Part shown: positions 54,740 to 64,000 of the stretch, in pieces
How positions within the stretch are numbered: position 1 is the stretch's first letter
How the letters are laid out: each line of letters starts with the position of its first letter
NCBI RefSeq assembly: GCF_010728725.1
Contig: NZ_AP022606.1
Span: forward strand, 868,001-932,000
DNA from: Mycobacterium branderi
GTDB taxonomy: Bacteria > Actinomycetota > Actinomycetes > Mycobacteriales > Mycobacteriaceae
Direction: 5' to 3'
DNA length: 64,000 bases
Translations under genes and position numbers: made by a program
Notes under the pieces: generated by a model
Seen by the model: only the letters and a program-made list of their open reading frames with translations
Databases searched by the model: none
Told to the model about the DNA's origin: nothing

Positions 54740-56392
54740 GTGCGGGCAATTGATGCGCCCGACACCCGAGCATTGCGGGGCTGGCAGCGGCGCGCCCTGG
54801 TGCGGTACCTGACCGCCAAGCCGCGCGATTTCCTGCTGGTCGCAACCCCGGGTGCGGGTAAGACGGCGTTTGCTCTGCGCATCGCCGCGGAGTTGTTGGG
54901 CGATCGCAGTGTCGAGGCGATCACCGTGGTGGTGCCCACCGAACACCTGAAAAACCAGTGGGCGGCCGCGGCCGCCGCCGACGGCATTGCCCTGGACCCG
55001 AGGTTCCGCAACACCGCCGCACAGACGTCGGCCGAGTACCACGGCATCGTCGTCACCTACGCGCAAGTGGCCAGCCACCCGACGCGGCATCGGGTGCGCA
55101 CCGAGGGCAGGCGAACCCTGGTCATCTTCGACGAGATCCACCACGGCGGCGACGCCAGGAGTTGGGGCGAGGCGATCCTGGAGGCTTTCGGCGACGCCAC
55201 CCGCCGGCTCGCCCTGACCGGCACGCCTTTCCGCAGCGACGATGCCGCCATCCCGTTCGTCCGCTACGAACCCGACGCCGACGGGCTGCTGCGCTCGCAG
55301 GCCGACCACACCTACGGCTACACCGAGGCACTCGCCGACGGGGTGGTGCGACCGGTGGTGTTCCTGGCCTACTCCGGCGAGGCGCGCTGGCGTGACAGCG
55401 CCGGCGAGGAGTACGCCGCCCGGCTCGGCGAGCCGCTGAGCGCCGAGCACACCGCCCGGGCGTGGCGCACCGCGCTGGACCCGGCCGGGGAATGGATGCC
55501 GGCGGTGATCTCGGCGGCCGACACCCGGCTGCGCCAGCTGCGCGACGGCGGCATGCCCGACGCCGGCGGCATGGTGATCGCCTCGGATCAGAAGGCCGCC
55601 CGGGCCTATGCCGTTCTGCTGGAGCGGCTCACCGGCGAGGCGCCGACCGTCGTGCTGTCCGACGACCCCGGATCGTCGGAGCGGATCGCGCAGTTCTCCG
55701 CGGGCACCAGCCGCTGGCTGGTCGCGGTGCGGATGGTGTCGGAGGGCGTCGACGTGCCGCGGCTGGCCGTCGGCGTCTACGCGACGAGCGCCTCGACACC
55801 GTTGTTCTTCGCGCAGGCCATCGGCCGGTTCGTCCGGTCCCGGCGGCCAGGGGAGACGGCCAGCGTGTTCCTGCCGTCGGTGCCGTCGCTGCTGCTGCTC
55901 GCGAGCGAGTTGGAGGCGCAGCGCAACCATGTGCTCGGCAAGCCGCACCGCGAAACCGACGAGCTGGCCGCCGCGCAGCGGCGCCGAAGCGAACCGTCCG
56001 AACTCGACAACGGGTTCATGTCGCTGGGCGCCGACGCCGAGCTGGATCAGGTCATCTTCGATGGCGCGTCGTTCGGCACCGGCGGCGACGAAGCCGACTA
56101 TCTCGGCATCCCCGGCCTTTTGGATGCCGAGCAGATGCGGGAACTGTTGCGGCGCAGGCAAGCCGAGCAGCTTGCCGCCCGCGCGGTCAATGCCGAGCCG
56201 GTGACACGACATGGCCAGCTGCGTGATTTGCGCCGCGAGCTCAACGCGTTGGTGTCGGCGGCACACCATCGAACGGGCAAGCCGCACGGCTGGATTCACA
56301 ACGAGCTGCGCCGCATTTGCGGCGGACCGCCGGTGGCTGCGGCGACCAGCGACCAGTTGCAGGCCCGGATCGCGGCAGTGCGCGAGCTTTAG
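54740..56392 (+). CDS. DEAD/DEAH-box superfamily 2 helicase
   Basis: A 550-residue SF2 helicase with RGWQRRALVRYL (Q-like region), Walker A ATPGAGKTAFALRIA, DEIH box (VIFDEIHHGG), motif III LTGTPFRSD and motif VI QAIGRFVRSRR. Residues 420-550 are family-specific and may bind nucleic acid. Similar helicases act in DNA repair or RNA metabolism; which one is unknown. The GTG start is set by AGGAGG. It overlaps the convergent PH-domain gene by 4 bases. Confidence 0.88.
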   Translation: MRAIDAPDTRALRGWQRRALVRYLTAKPRDFLLVATPGAGKTAFALRIAAELLGDRSVEAITVVVPTEHLKNQWAAAAAADGIALDPRFRNTAAQTSAEYHGIVVTYAQVASHPTRHRVRTEGRRTLVIFDEIHHGGDARSWGEAILEAFGDATRRLALTGTPFRSDDAAIPFVRYEPDADGLLRSQADHTYGYTEALADGVVRPVVFLAYSGEARWRDSAGEEYAARLGEPLSAEHTARAWRTALDPAGEWMPAVISAADTRLRQLRDGGMPDAGGMVIASDQKAARAYAVLLERLTGEAPTVVLSDDPGSSERIAQFSAGTSRWLVAVRMVSEGVDVPRLAVGVYATSASTPLFFAQAIGRFVRSRRPGETASVFLPSVPSLLLLASELEAQRNHVLGKPHRETDELAAAQRRRSEPSELDNGFMSLGADAELDQVIFDGASFGTGGDEADYLGIPGLLDAEQMRELLRRRQAEQLAARAVNAEPVTRHGQLRDLRRELNALVSAAHHRTGKPHGWIHNELRRICGGPPVAAATSDQLQARIAAVREL

Positions 56393-57780
56393 CGAATCGT
56401 CCAGACGCTGTCGGCCACCCACCGCGACGCGGTTGCCGCCACCGCCCAGGCCTCCTGCTCGGGCACGTCGATCACCGGATAGCGCTTGGCCCCGGCGGCG
56501 GTGGCGGCCACCAGCGTGACGACGCCGGCCCGCCGCTGCATCGGCGTCTGCCGCACGGTCCAGCCGATAATCCCCGCGGTGTCAACGCAATCGCGGCGCC
56601 GCTCCAGGCAACCAGCGCGCGCAACAAGCCACTCGGCGTCCACCCGGTGCCCCAGCGCTCGCACCCGGTCGGCGGCGATCAGCGCGCAGCACACCATCAC
56701 CGCGGCCCACGCGGCCCACAGCCAGACCGGCACAGCGGCCAAAGTCAGTGCCGCGCCCGCGACGAGCGGCAGACTCAGCGCGCGAGTCCATCGCCGTTGC
56801 GCCGCCCGCCGACCATGCCCAGTCAGCGGCCCGGTCACCACGTCGCGAGAGCCGACCAGCCCAGTAAGGACCGACTCGGCCGTCACGGCCGGACACGGCG
56901 GGAGCAGCATCGACGACTCGCCGGCGCCGTGCACACCGGTCATCACCGCGTCCAGCCGGGCGCCGCGAAGCGCGCGGACCAGCAGCGGCTGCCGCAGCGT
57001 CCCGCCGCGCAGCCGGCTCATGTCGTAGGTGTGCTCGCGGAGCCGCAGCAACCCGTGCCGCAACTCGAGGAACCCTTCCCGGCGCAGCAGCACCAGATTG
57101 CCGTAGGTGAGCAACGACCGCACCACCGCCAGCAACACCGACGCCGCCAGCACCACCGCTGCGATCGCCGGAATACCAAGCAGCGCAACCGTATTCGACC
57201 CGAGCCTGCCCAGTGGGGCGGCGAATCCGCTCTGATACACCACCCCCACTGCCGCGGCGATCATCACCAATCCGGACAGGCTCAACGGCGCATACCGCAG
57301 CCAGGACGGCTGCCAGCGCGCCAGCACCGTGCCCACCTGCGCGGGCCGCTCGGATTCGCCGAGCAGGATCGCCCGAAGCCGCGGCACTTGCGCGACCTCG
57401 ACGGCGTCGAGCTCGAAAACCGAAGAATCGGGGCCGCCCACACGTCCGGTGCTCACCCGCAGCACGGCCAGCCCTAACAGGCGATGCAACAGCCGCGCAT
57501 CGGTCTGCACCGAGCGAATCCTGTTGCGCGGCACCGACAACACCTTGCGCTGCAACACGCCGGCGCGCAGCTGCACCTCGTCCGGCTCGATGCGGTAAGT
57601 CGTGGTGAACCACCGCGCCACCCCGACCAGTGCGGTTGCCGCCAGCGCCGCCACCGTCCACCACGGATTGCCCGTGGTGGAACCCAGCACGATTGCGCCG
57701 ATCAGCAGCGGCAGCTGGCGCAGCAGCTCATGTACCGGATGTACCAATAACATTCGCGGGCTCAACCGCTGCCAGGCCAT
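56389..57780 (-). CDS. Bacterial PH-domain (YdbT-like) membrane protein
   Basis: A 463-residue membrane protein with repeated bPH2/DUF304 units. The first follows two membrane helices and contains TTYRIEPDEVQLRAGVLQRKVLSVPRNRIRSVQTDARLLHRLLGLAVLRVSTGR, and a degenerate second unit contains VRQTPMQRRAGVVTLVA near the end. About four further helices lie between. YdbS/YdbT-type pairs protect the envelope in Bacillus; here the partner is the PH gene 48 bp upstream. Confidence 0.87.
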   Translation of the reverse strand: MAWQRLSPRMLLVHPVHELLRQLPLLIGAIVLGSTTGNPWWTVAALAATALVGVARWFTTTYRIEPDEVQLRAGVLQRKVLSVPRNRIRSVQTDARLLHRLLGLAVLRVSTGRVGGPDSSVFELDAVEVAQVPRLRAILLGESERPAQVGTVLARWQPSWLRYAPLSLSGLVMIAAAVGVVYQSGFAAPLGRLGSNTVALLGIPAIAAVVLAASVLLAVVRSLLTYGNLVLLRREGFLELRHGLLRLREHTYDMSRLRGGTLRQPLLVRALRGARLDAVMTGVHGAGESSMLLPPCPAVTAESVLTGLVGSRDVVTGPLTGHGRRAAQRRWTRALSLPLVAGAALTLAAVPVWLWAAWAAVMVCCALIAADRVRALGHRVDAEWLVARAGCLERRRDCVDTAGIIGWTVRQTPMQRRAGVVTLVAATAAGAKRYPVIDVPEQEAWAVAATASRWVADSVWTIR

Positions 57781-57828
57781 ATGGCGCCGCTCCTCCGCAT
57801 CGCTCCAATTTGTTTCGTCGCCGGCGCG

Positions 57829-58398
57829 TCACGTGGCGTCCTCGGCGCCGATCGCCGCGATGTCCGTCAACCGTGCGACGACCTGATCCGCGACCGCCGA
57901 ATCCAGCGCCACGATGCGCACCGCTCCCGCCGACGATGCCGTCGTCACCGTGACATTGGCCAGCCCGAACAACCGGTCCAGCGGTCCGCGGTGGGTGTCG
58001 ACGGTCTGCACCCGCGAAATCGGCGCGATCCGGCGCTCCTGCACCAGCCACCCGGTGCGGGCGTACACCGCCTGCGGGCTGATCTCCCAGCGGTGCACCC
58101 GATATCGCCACCACGGCACGACGCCCACGGCGACCGCCGCGCCGAGCACGGTGACGGCCGCGCACAACCCGTGCAACCACAACAACCGCTGATCTACTGA
58201 GAACCAAATCAGCTGCCCGACGGCGAGCATCAGCCACGGGATCGCGCCCTCGACCGCCCACATCAGCGGCGCCTTGGAACTGGGCGGATGTGCGGGATCG
58301 GCCATGCCCACCACGACCGGGCCGGGCGTGCCGTCGTCCATGGCGTCGAGAATGCCACCCACCGGCATCGGGTGTCCGTCGGTATCGTTTTCGGCCAT
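57829..58398 (-). CDS. Bacterial PH-domain (YdbS-like) membrane protein
   Basis: A 189-residue protein with two membrane helices (WAVEGAIPWLMLAVGQLIWF and LCAAVTVLGAAVAVGVVPWW) followed by one bPH2 domain with HRWEISPQAVYARTGWLVQERRIAPISRVQTVDTHRGPLDRLFGLANV. It is the usual upstream partner of the longer PH protein. The start is unsure: the ATG at 58398 would share the tetranucleotide CATG with the opposite SDR start, while ATGs at 58341 and 58305 leave the helices intact. Confidence 0.8.
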   Translation of the reverse strand: MAENDTDGHPMPVGGILDAMDDGTPGPVVVGMADPAHPPSSKAPLMWAVEGAIPWLMLAVGQLIWFSVDQRLLWLHGLCAAVTVLGAAVAVGVVPWWRYRVHRWEISPQAVYARTGWLVQERRIAPISRVQTVDTHRGPLDRLFGLANVTVTTASSAGAVRIVALDSAVADQVVARLTDIAAIGAEDAT

Positions 58399-59320
58399 GA
58401 GTGCAGGAGGCAAATGGTCCGAAGCGGATGTGCCCGACCAGAGCGGGCGCATCGCGATCGTCACCGGCGCCAACACCGGAATCGGCTACCACACGGCCGC
58501 GGTGCTCGCGCGGTCCGGCGCGCACGTCGTGCTCGCAGTGCGCAACCTGGAGAAGGGCAACGCCGCGCTGGCCCGCATCGTCGCCGCCCAGCCGCAGGCC
58601 GACGTCACGCTGGCCGAACTCGACTTGAGCTCGCTGGACTCGGTGCGCGCCGCCGCCGACTCGCTACGGGCGAACTACCCGCGCATCGATTTGTTGATCA
58701 ACAACGCCGGCGTGATGTACACCCCCAAGCAACTCACGGCCGACGGCTTCGAAATGCAGTTCGGCACCAATCATCTCGGCCACTTTGCGCTGACCGGGCT
58801 GCTGCTCGACCATCTGTTGGGCGTCCGCGGTTCGCGGGTGGTGACCGTCAGCAGCAACGCCCACCGGTTCCGCGCCTCGATCCACTTCGACGACCTGCAG
58901 TGGGAGCGCAGCTACGACCGGATCGCCGCGTACGGCCAATCCAAACTTGCCAACCTGCTGTTCACTTACGAGCTGCAGCGCCGGCTGGCCGATCAGCAGA
59001 AAAACACCATCGCCGTGGCCGCCCACCCCGGCTCGTCGAACACCGAGCTCACTCGCAATCTGCCCGCCATCCTCAAACCGGCCAACGCGCTGCTGGCCCC
59101 GCTGCTGTTCCAGAGCTCGGCGATGGGCGCGCTGCCGACCTTGCGCGCGGCCACCGATCCGGACGTCGAGGGCGGGCAGTATTACGGCCCCGACGGCATC
59201 GGTCAGCAGCGCGGCTACCCGAAGCTCGTCGAGTCCAGCGCGCAGTCCCACGATGAGGAGCTGCAGCGCCGACTCTGGGCGGTGTCCGAAGAACTCACCG
59301 GCGTCACGTTCCCCGTCTGA
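58397..59320 (+). CDS. Short-chain dehydrogenase/reductase, Rv0439c-like
   Basis: A 307-residue SDR of the retinol-dehydrogenase-like kind. The NAD(P) motif is TGANTGIGYHTA, the structural motif NNAGVM, and the catalytic Ser and YGQSK (Tyr, Lys) are present. The N-terminal block KWSEADVPDQSGR matches recalled Rv0439c, which fixes the start at 58397. Its TGA shares one base with the moeA2 ATG. Substrate unknown. Confidence 0.93.
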   Translation: MSAGGKWSEADVPDQSGRIAIVTGANTGIGYHTAAVLARSGAHVVLAVRNLEKGNAALARIVAAQPQADVTLAELDLSSLDSVRAAADSLRANYPRIDLLINNAGVMYTPKQLTADGFEMQFGTNHLGHFALTGLLLDHLLGVRGSRVVTVSSNAHRFRASIHFDDLQWERSYDRIAAYGQSKLANLLFTYELQRRLADQQKNTIAVAAHPGSSNTELTRNLPAILKPANALLAPLLFQSSAMGALPTLRAATDPDVEGGQYYGPDGIGQQRGYPKLVESSAQSHDEELQRRLWAVSEELTGVTFPV

Positions 59321-60531
59321 TGCGCTCGGTCGAGGAACATCAGCGCGTCGTCGCCGAACTGATCGCGGCCCGGCCCGCCACCACCACCGCGCTCGCCGAC
59401 GCCGAAGGTCTGGCGCTGGCCGACGATGTGACCGCGACGGTGTCGCTGCCGGTGTTCGACAACTCCGCAATGGACGGCTACGCCGTGCGCGCCGACGAGG
59501 TAGCCGCAGCATCCGCCGACCATCCGGTGAAACTGCCGGTGGCCGAAGACATTCCGGCCGGGCGCACCGACATTCCCACGCTGGAACCCGGGACTGCGCA
59601 CCGGATCATGACCGGCGCGCCGATGCCGGCCGGCGCGACGGCCGTCGTGCCGGTCGAGAACACCGACGGACGCACCGACGTCGTGAGCATCAACGCCCCG
59701 ACCGCCGAGGGGCGTCACATCCGGCGCGCCGGCGAGGACGTCGCGGCGGGCACGACGGTGCTGCGGGCCGGGCAATTGGTCACCCCGGCGGTGGTCGGGC
59801 TGGCCGCCGCGCTGGGACTGCCCGAGCTGCCGGTCATCCCGCGACAGCGGGTGCTGGTGATCTCCACCGGAACCGAGCTCGTCTCGCCGGGCAGCCCGCT
59901 GCAGCCGGGCCAGATCTACGAGTCGAACTCGATCATGCTCGCCGCCGCCGTTCGAGACGCCGGCGGCGAGGTGGTCGCCTGCCCGGCCGTCGAGGACGAC
60001 GTCGCGCAGTTCGCCGTCGTGCTGGACCGCTACGCCGCCGAGGCGGATCTGATCATCACCAGCGGCGGCGTGAGTGCGGGCGCCTACGAAGTGGTCAAGG
60101 ACGCGTTCGGCCGCGAAGGCGACCAGGGCGTGGAGTTCGTCAAAGTCGCGATGCAGCCGGGCATGCCGCAGGGCACCGGCCTGGTCGCGGGCACGCCGAT
60201 CGTGACGCTGCCCGGTAATCCGGTCAGCGCGCTGGTGTCCTTCGAGGTGTTCGTCCGGCCGGCGCTGCGCACCGCGATGGGACTGCCGGCGGCGCATCGG
60301 CCGCGACGATCCGCCACACTCACCGAGACGTTGACCTCACCGCGCGGCAAAAGGCAGTTCCGGCGCGGGGTGTTCGACGCCGACGCCGGCACGGTCATGA
60401 GCTACGGCCCGCCGGCGTCGCATCACCTGCGCTGGCTGGCGTCGGCGAACTGCCTGCTCGACATCCCCGCGGACGTGTCGGAGATCGCGGCCGGATCTCG
60501 GGTGGAGCTGTGGGACCTCTCCGCTCCGTAA
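59320..60531 (+). CDS. moeA2: Molybdopterin molybdenumtransferase MoeA2
   Basis: A 403-residue MoeA protein that inserts molybdate into adenylylated molybdopterin. Signature parts are VFDNSAMDGYAVRADE, IMTGAPMPAGATAVVPVE, and ISTGTELVSPG with TSGGVSAG in the Mo-binding domain. It matches the place and recalled identity of Rv0438c, second of two or more MoeA copies in mycobacteria. Translation is coupled to the SDR gene by a TGATG overlap, though they have no known joint role. Confidence 0.95.
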   Translation: MRSVEEHQRVVAELIAARPATTTALADAEGLALADDVTATVSLPVFDNSAMDGYAVRADEVAAASADHPVKLPVAEDIPAGRTDIPTLEPGTAHRIMTGAPMPAGATAVVPVENTDGRTDVVSINAPTAEGRHIRRAGEDVAAGTTVLRAGQLVTPAVVGLAAALGLPELPVIPRQRVLVISTGTELVSPGSPLQPGQIYESNSIMLAAAVRDAGGEVVACPAVEDDVAQFAVVLDRYAAEADLIITSGGVSAGAYEVVKDAFGREGDQGVEFVKVAMQPGMPQGTGLVAGTPIVTLPGNPVSALVSFEVFVRPALRTAMGLPAAHRPRRSATLTETLTSPRGKRQFRRGVFDADAGTVMSYGPPASHHLRWLASANCLLDIPADVSEIAAGSRVELWDLSAP

Positions 60532-60540
60532 GATGACCGC

Positions 60541-61242
60541 GTGGCACGACGCCCTTCCGACGGCCTGAGCGGCCCCCAGCGCCTGGTGGCATTGCTGCGG
60601 TCGACCATTCCCCCCGTGCACCCGGCCGGGCTGCCGTTCATCTCCGCGGGATTGGCGGTCGCGTTGGCCGGCCGCCGCTCTCGGTGGCTGCGCCGGACCG
60701 GGCTGCTGGCCGCCGGCGCCTGCGCCGGTTTCTTCCGCCACCCGCCGCGGGTGCCACCGACGCGGCCGGGCGTCGTCGTCGCACCGGCCGACGGCCTCGT
60801 CTGCCTCATCGAATCCGCCGCTCCCCCCGCCGAACTCGGTCTGCCCGACACCCCGCTGCCGCGGGTCAGCATCTTCCTGTCGCTACTGGACGCCCATGTC
60901 CAGCGGGCGCCGATCGGCGGCGAGGTGCTCGACGTGCAGCACCGGCCGGGCCAGTTCGGTTCGGCCGAACTGGCCGCGGCCAGCGAACACAACGAACGCA
61001 CCAGCATGCGGATCCGCACCGACGCCGGCGCCGAGATCGTCGTCGTGCAGATCGCCGGGCTGCTGGCGCGCCGCATCGTCTGCGACGCCCGCGTCGGCGA
61101 CAAGCTGTCGATCGGTGACACCTATGGCCTGATCCGGTTCGGGTCGCGACTCGACACCTACCTGCCCGCCGGGACGGAGGTGTTGGTCAGCGTCGGGCAG
61201 CGAGCGGTGGCCGGCGAAACGGTGCTGGCCCAACTGACATGA
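60541..61242 (+). CDS. psd: Phosphatidylserine decarboxylase Psd
   Basis: A 233-residue archaeal-type phosphatidylserine decarboxylase which makes phosphatidylethanolamine. It has an N-terminal membrane stretch, [33 protein letters not shown] (here [14 protein letters not shown]), and the self-cleavage site at RFGSR near residue 202, where Ser becomes the pyruvoyl prosthetic group. The GTG start is 9 bp after moeA2. The end overlaps pssA by four bases (ATGA), linking two consecutive lipid-synthesis steps. Confidence 0.94.
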   Translation: MARRPSDGLSGPQRLVALLRSTIPPVHPAGLPFISAGLAVALAGRRSRWLRRTGLLAAGACAGFFRHPPRVPPTRPGVVVAPADGLVCLIESAAPPAELGLPDTPLPRVSIFLSLLDAHVQRAPIGGEVLDVQHRPGQFGSAELAAASEHNERTSMRIRTDAGAEIVVVQIAGLLARRIVCDARVGDKLSIGDTYGLIRFGSRLDTYLPAGTEVLVSVGQRAVAGETVLAQLT

Positions 61243-62087
61243 CGACCAAACCCCGCCGAGCGGTCAACCTGCGCATCCTGCCCAGCTCGATGAGCGTGCT
61301 CGCCATCTGCGCCGGCCTGAGTTCGATCAGGTTTGCCTTGGAGGCTCAGCCGCACGCCGCGATGGCGCTGATCGCCGCGGCCGCCATCCTCGACGGGCTC
61401 GACGGCCGGGTGGCCCGCATCCTGGACGCCGAGTCGCGGATGGGCGAGGAGATCGACTCGCTGGCCGACGCGGTGAACTTCGGGGTGGCGCCCGCGGTGG
61501 TGGTCTACGTGTCGATGCTGTCGTCGTTGCCGGCCGGCTGGGTGGCGGTGCTGCTGTATGCGGTCTGTATTGTGTTGCGGCTGGCCAGGTTCAACGCGCT
61601 GCTCGACGACGCCACCCTGCCCGCCTACACGCGCGAGTTCTTCGTCGGGATGCCCGCACCGGCCGGTGCGATTGCCGTGCTCGGCCCGCTGGCCGCCAAG
61701 CTGCAGTTCGGCGCGGGCTGGTGGAGCTCGCCGTGGTTTGTCTGCGCCTGGGTGGCGGTGTGCTCGATGCTGGTGGTCAGCCGGATCCCGATGAAGAAGA
61801 TGCATGCGGTGTCGGTACCGCCGAACTTCGCGGCGCTCCTGCTGGCGGTGCTGGCGATTGTCGCGGCGGCCGCATTCCTGTTTCCCTACATCCTGGTGAT
61901 GGTGGCCATCGCTGTTTATCTGTGCCACATCCCGTTTTCGGTTCGCAGCCACCGCTGGCTGGCCGAGCATCCGGAAGTGTGGGGCGAGCGACCCAAAGAG
62001 CGGCGGGCCGTGCGCCGGGCCATCCGGCGAGCGCAACCGAACCGCCGCTCGATGGCGCGGCTGGGTCTCCGCAAGCCGGGGGGCTGA
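61239..62087 (+). CDS. pssA: CDP-diacylglycerol-serine O-phosphatidyltransferase PssA
   Basis: A 282-residue integral membrane enzyme that makes phosphatidylserine from CDP-diacylglycerol and serine, the substrate for Psd. The CDP-alcohol phosphotransferase motif [20 protein letters not shown], followed by DSLADAV, is complete. About eight hydrophobic segments are present, and the C-terminus is a cytoplasmic Arg-rich tail. It is between psd and the AAA ATPase, with starts and stops touching. Confidence 0.95.
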   Translation: MTTKPRRAVNLRILPSSMSVLAICAGLSSIRFALEAQPHAAMALIAAAAILDGLDGRVARILDAESRMGEEIDSLADAVNFGVAPAVVVYVSMLSSLPAGWVAVLLYAVCIVLRLARFNALLDDATLPAYTREFFVGMPAPAGAIAVLGPLAAKLQFGAGWWSSPWFVCAWVAVCSMLVVSRIPMKKMHAVSVPPNFAALLLAVLAIVAAAAFLFPYILVMVAIAVYLCHIPFSVRSHRWLAEHPEVWGERPKERRAVRRAIRRAQPNRRSMARLGLRKPGG

Positions 62088-64000
62088 ATGGCCCAGTTGA
62101 CTTTGACCGCACGGCTGAACACCTCGGCGGTCGACTCGCGTCGCGGCGTTGTCCGCCTGCACCCGGAAGCGATTGCGGCCCTGGGCATTCGGGAGTGGGA
62201 CGCGGTGTCGCTGACCGGGTCGCGGACCACCGCGGCGGTAGCGGGAACCGCGCGGGACATACCGGCGGGCACGATACTGCTCGACGACGTGACGCTGTCG
62301 AATGCCGGCCTGCGCGAAGGTAATCCGGTGATCGTGGTGGCGGCAACGGTATGCGGCGCACGGTCGGTGACGCTGAGCGGCTCGACGATCGCCAGCCAGT
62401 CGATCACGCCGGCCACGCTGCGGCAGGCCTTGCTGGGGAAGGTGTTGACGGTCGGCGACGCGGTGTCGCTGCTGCCTCGCGAACTCGGACCGGGCACGTC
62501 GACGACGGAAACCACCCGGGCGCTGGCGTCGGCCGTCGGAATCAGCTGGACATCGGAACTGTTGACGGTCACCGGGACGGACCCCGCCGGACCCGTGAGC
62601 GTGCAGCCCAATTCGCTGGTGACCTGGGGAACCGGCGTGCCCGCCGCGGTCGAGCCGGTCGTGCCCACACCGGTCCACGACCTGAAGGGAGTCGATGCTC
62701 AGGCCCGCAAACTGGCCGAATGGCTCAAGCTGTCGCTGGACGAGCCCGGCCTCTTGGAAAAGCTCGGCGCCACAACCAATTTGGGTGTTCTGGTGTCCGG
62801 GCCGGCCGGCGTCGGGAAGGTGACGCTGGTGCGGGCGGTGTGCGCCGGGCGCCGGCTGGTGGAGCTGGACGGACCCGGAGTCGGCGCGTTGGCGGCTGAC
62901 GAACGATTGAAAGCCGTTGCCGCGGCGGTGGCTTCGGTACGTCAGGGCGGTGGGGTGCTGGTGATCGCGGACGTCGACGCGCTGTTGCCGGCCGCCGCCG
63001 AGCCGGTCGCGTCGCTGATCCTGGCCGAACTGCGCACGGCGGTAGCGACTCCCGGGGTGGCGTTCATCGCGACCTCGGCGGTGCCGGAGAACCTGGACGC
63101 CCGGTTGCGTGCGCCCGACCTGTGCGACCGCGAGCTGGGCCTGAGCCTGCCCGACGCCGCCACCCGCGCCGCGCTGCTGGGCTCGCTGCTGCAGCGGGCA
63201 CCCACCTCCGAGCTTGACCTTGCCGAGATCGCGGGCCGCACACCGGGTTTCGTTGCCGCAGACTTGGCTGCTTTGGTGCGCGAGGCCGCGTTGCGGGCCG
63301 CCGCCCGGGCCAGCAGCGACGGCGGGACGCCGATGCTAACCCAGGATGACCTGCTGGGCGCGTTGACCGTCATCCGGCCGCTGTCGCGCTCGACGGGGGA
63401 CCAGCCGATGGTTGGCGACGTCACGCTCGACGACGTCGGCGACATGGCGGCCACCAAGCAGGCGCTCACCGAGGCGGTGCTGTGGCCGCTGCAACATCCC
63501 GACACCTTCTCCCGCCTCGGCGTCGACCCGCCGCGCGGGGTGCTGCTGTACGGGCCGCCCGGCTGCGGCAAGACGTTCCTGGTGCGCGCGCTGGCCAGCA
63601 CGGGCCGGCTGAGCGTGCACGCGGTCAAAGGCCCCGAGCTGCTGGACAAATGGGTGGGCAGTAGCGAGAAGGCGGTCCGCGAATTGTTCCGCAGAGCAAG
63701 GGATTCGGCGCCGTCACTGGTCTTTCTCGATGAGGTCGACGCGCTGGCGCCGCGACGCGGGCAGAGCTTCGACTCCGGCGTCAGCGACAAAGTCGTCGCC
63801 ACGCTGCTGACCGAACTCGACGGCATCGACCCGCTGCGCGACGTCGTCGTCGTAGGCGCCACCAACCGGCCCGATCTGGTCGACCCGGCGCTGCTGCGGC
63901 CCGGCCGGCTGGAGAAGCTGGTGTTCGTCGAACCACCCGACGCCGCCGCCCGCCACGAAATCCTCAGCACCGCAGGCAAATCCATTCCATTGCACACCGA
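62088..64000 (+). CDS. CDC48/VCP-like AAA ATPase, Rv0435c-like, C-terminus off the right edge
   Basis: The 637 visible codons begin with ATG directly after the pssA stop. An N-terminal double-psi/CDC48-N-like domain (VVRLHPEAIAALGIREWDAVSLTG) precedes two AAA modules. The first has GPAGVGKVT, with Val in place of the usual Thr/Ser, and a weak Walker B (VLVIADVDAL), so it may not hydrolyse ATP. The second is canonical: GPPGCGKT, VFLDEVDALAPRRG, and sensor ATNRPDLVDPALLRPGRLEK. It likely unfolds or extracts proteins; the last 90 or so residues are missing. Confidence 0.92.
   Translation, partial: MAQLTLTARLNTSAVDSRRGVVRLHPEAIAALGIREWDAVSLTGSRTTAAVAGTARDIPAGTILLDDVTLSNAGLREGNPVIVVAATVCGARSVTLSGSTIASQSITPATLRQALLGKVLTVGDAVSLLPRELGPGTSTTETTRALASAVGISWTSELLTVTGTDPAGPVSVQPNSLVTWGTGVPAAVEPVVPTPVHDLKGVDAQARKLAEWLKLSLDEPGLLEKLGATTNLGVLVSGPAGVGKVTLVRAVCAGRRLVELDGPGVGALAADERLKAVAAAVASVRQGGGVLVIADVDALLPAAAEPVASLILAELRTAVATPGVAFIATSAVPENLDARLRAPDLCDRELGLSLPDAATRAALLGSLLQRAPTSELDLAEIAGRTPGFVAADLAALVREAALRAAARASSDGGTPMLTQDDLLGALTVIRPLSRSTGDQPMVGDVTLDDVGDMAATKQALTEAVLWPLQHPDTFSRLGVDPPRGVLLYGPPGCGKTFLVRALASTGRLSVHAVKGPELLDKWVGSSEKAVRELFRRARDSAPSLVFLDEVDALAPRRGQSFDSGVSDKVVATLLTELDGIDPLRDVVVVGATNRPDLVDPALLRPGRLEKLVFVEPPDAAARHEILSTAGKSIPLHT

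Noticed and set aside
54722..56422. 566-codon antisense frame across the helicase gene
   Set aside because: The helicase motifs on the other strand are unambiguous; the antisense product is Arg/Gly/His-rich and featureless.

Overview
The window is chromosomal DNA from a non-tuberculous Mycobacterium. GC content is high and the two ends match a stretch of the M. tuberculosis chromosome read in reverse. The left end (1-5809) carries homologues of Rv0462 (lpdC), Rv0461, Rv0460, Rv0459, Rv0458 and Rv0457c. The right end (45.3-64 kb) carries homologues of Rv0456c (echA2), Rv0443, Rv0441c, groEL2 (Rv0440), Rv0439c, moeA2, psd, pssA and the Rv0435c AAA ATPase. These gene-number assignments rest on recalled family and gene-order knowledge, not on a search.

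Between the Rv0457c-like and Rv0456c-like genes lie about 39 kb of accessory DNA. Its left flank (5.8-15.1 kb) holds a lipoprotein, an Mca-like deacetylase/amidase, DinB-like and flavin-fold proteins, a class I DAHP synthase behind a Tyr/Trp/Phe leader-peptide attenuator, a CYP140-like P450, an MFS pump broken by an in-frame amber codon, a haloalkane-dehalogenase-like protein lacking its catalytic histidine, and an HxlR-type regulator. Its right flank (38.5-45.2 kb) holds an LLM-type oxidoreductase, an alpha/beta hydrolase, two FAD oxidoreductases, a FabH-type ketosynthase and a PrrB-like sensor kinase without a response regulator.

The centre (15419-37455, about 22.0 kb) is the main discovery. 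It is one integrated mobile element that splits a 13E12-type DUF222/HNH gene. The 5' part of that gene is at 37438-38457 and its missing 3' part is at 15176-15418. At the right end a large serine integrase lies beside attR. Placing the two inner ends together gives an attP with strong dyad symmetry around a central AA/TT dinucleotide. The element has the core of an actinobacterial integrative and conjugative element: Nudix hydrolase, XRE regulator, Pra-like activator, FtsK/TraSA-type translocase, and HUH-type RepSA initiator. It carries three cargo blocks: a complete dszABC operon (the 4S desulfurization pathway for dibenzothiophenes), a TetR/thioesterase/KstR-like/MmpL block with shared palindromic operators, and an ATPase plus subtilisin pair resembling the IetAS anti-phage system.

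The inferred picture is a self-transmissible element that spreads an organosulfur-scavenging operon together with phage defence among mycobacteria, using 13E12 repeats as landing sites. No tRNA, rRNA, CRISPR array or insertion sequence was recognised.
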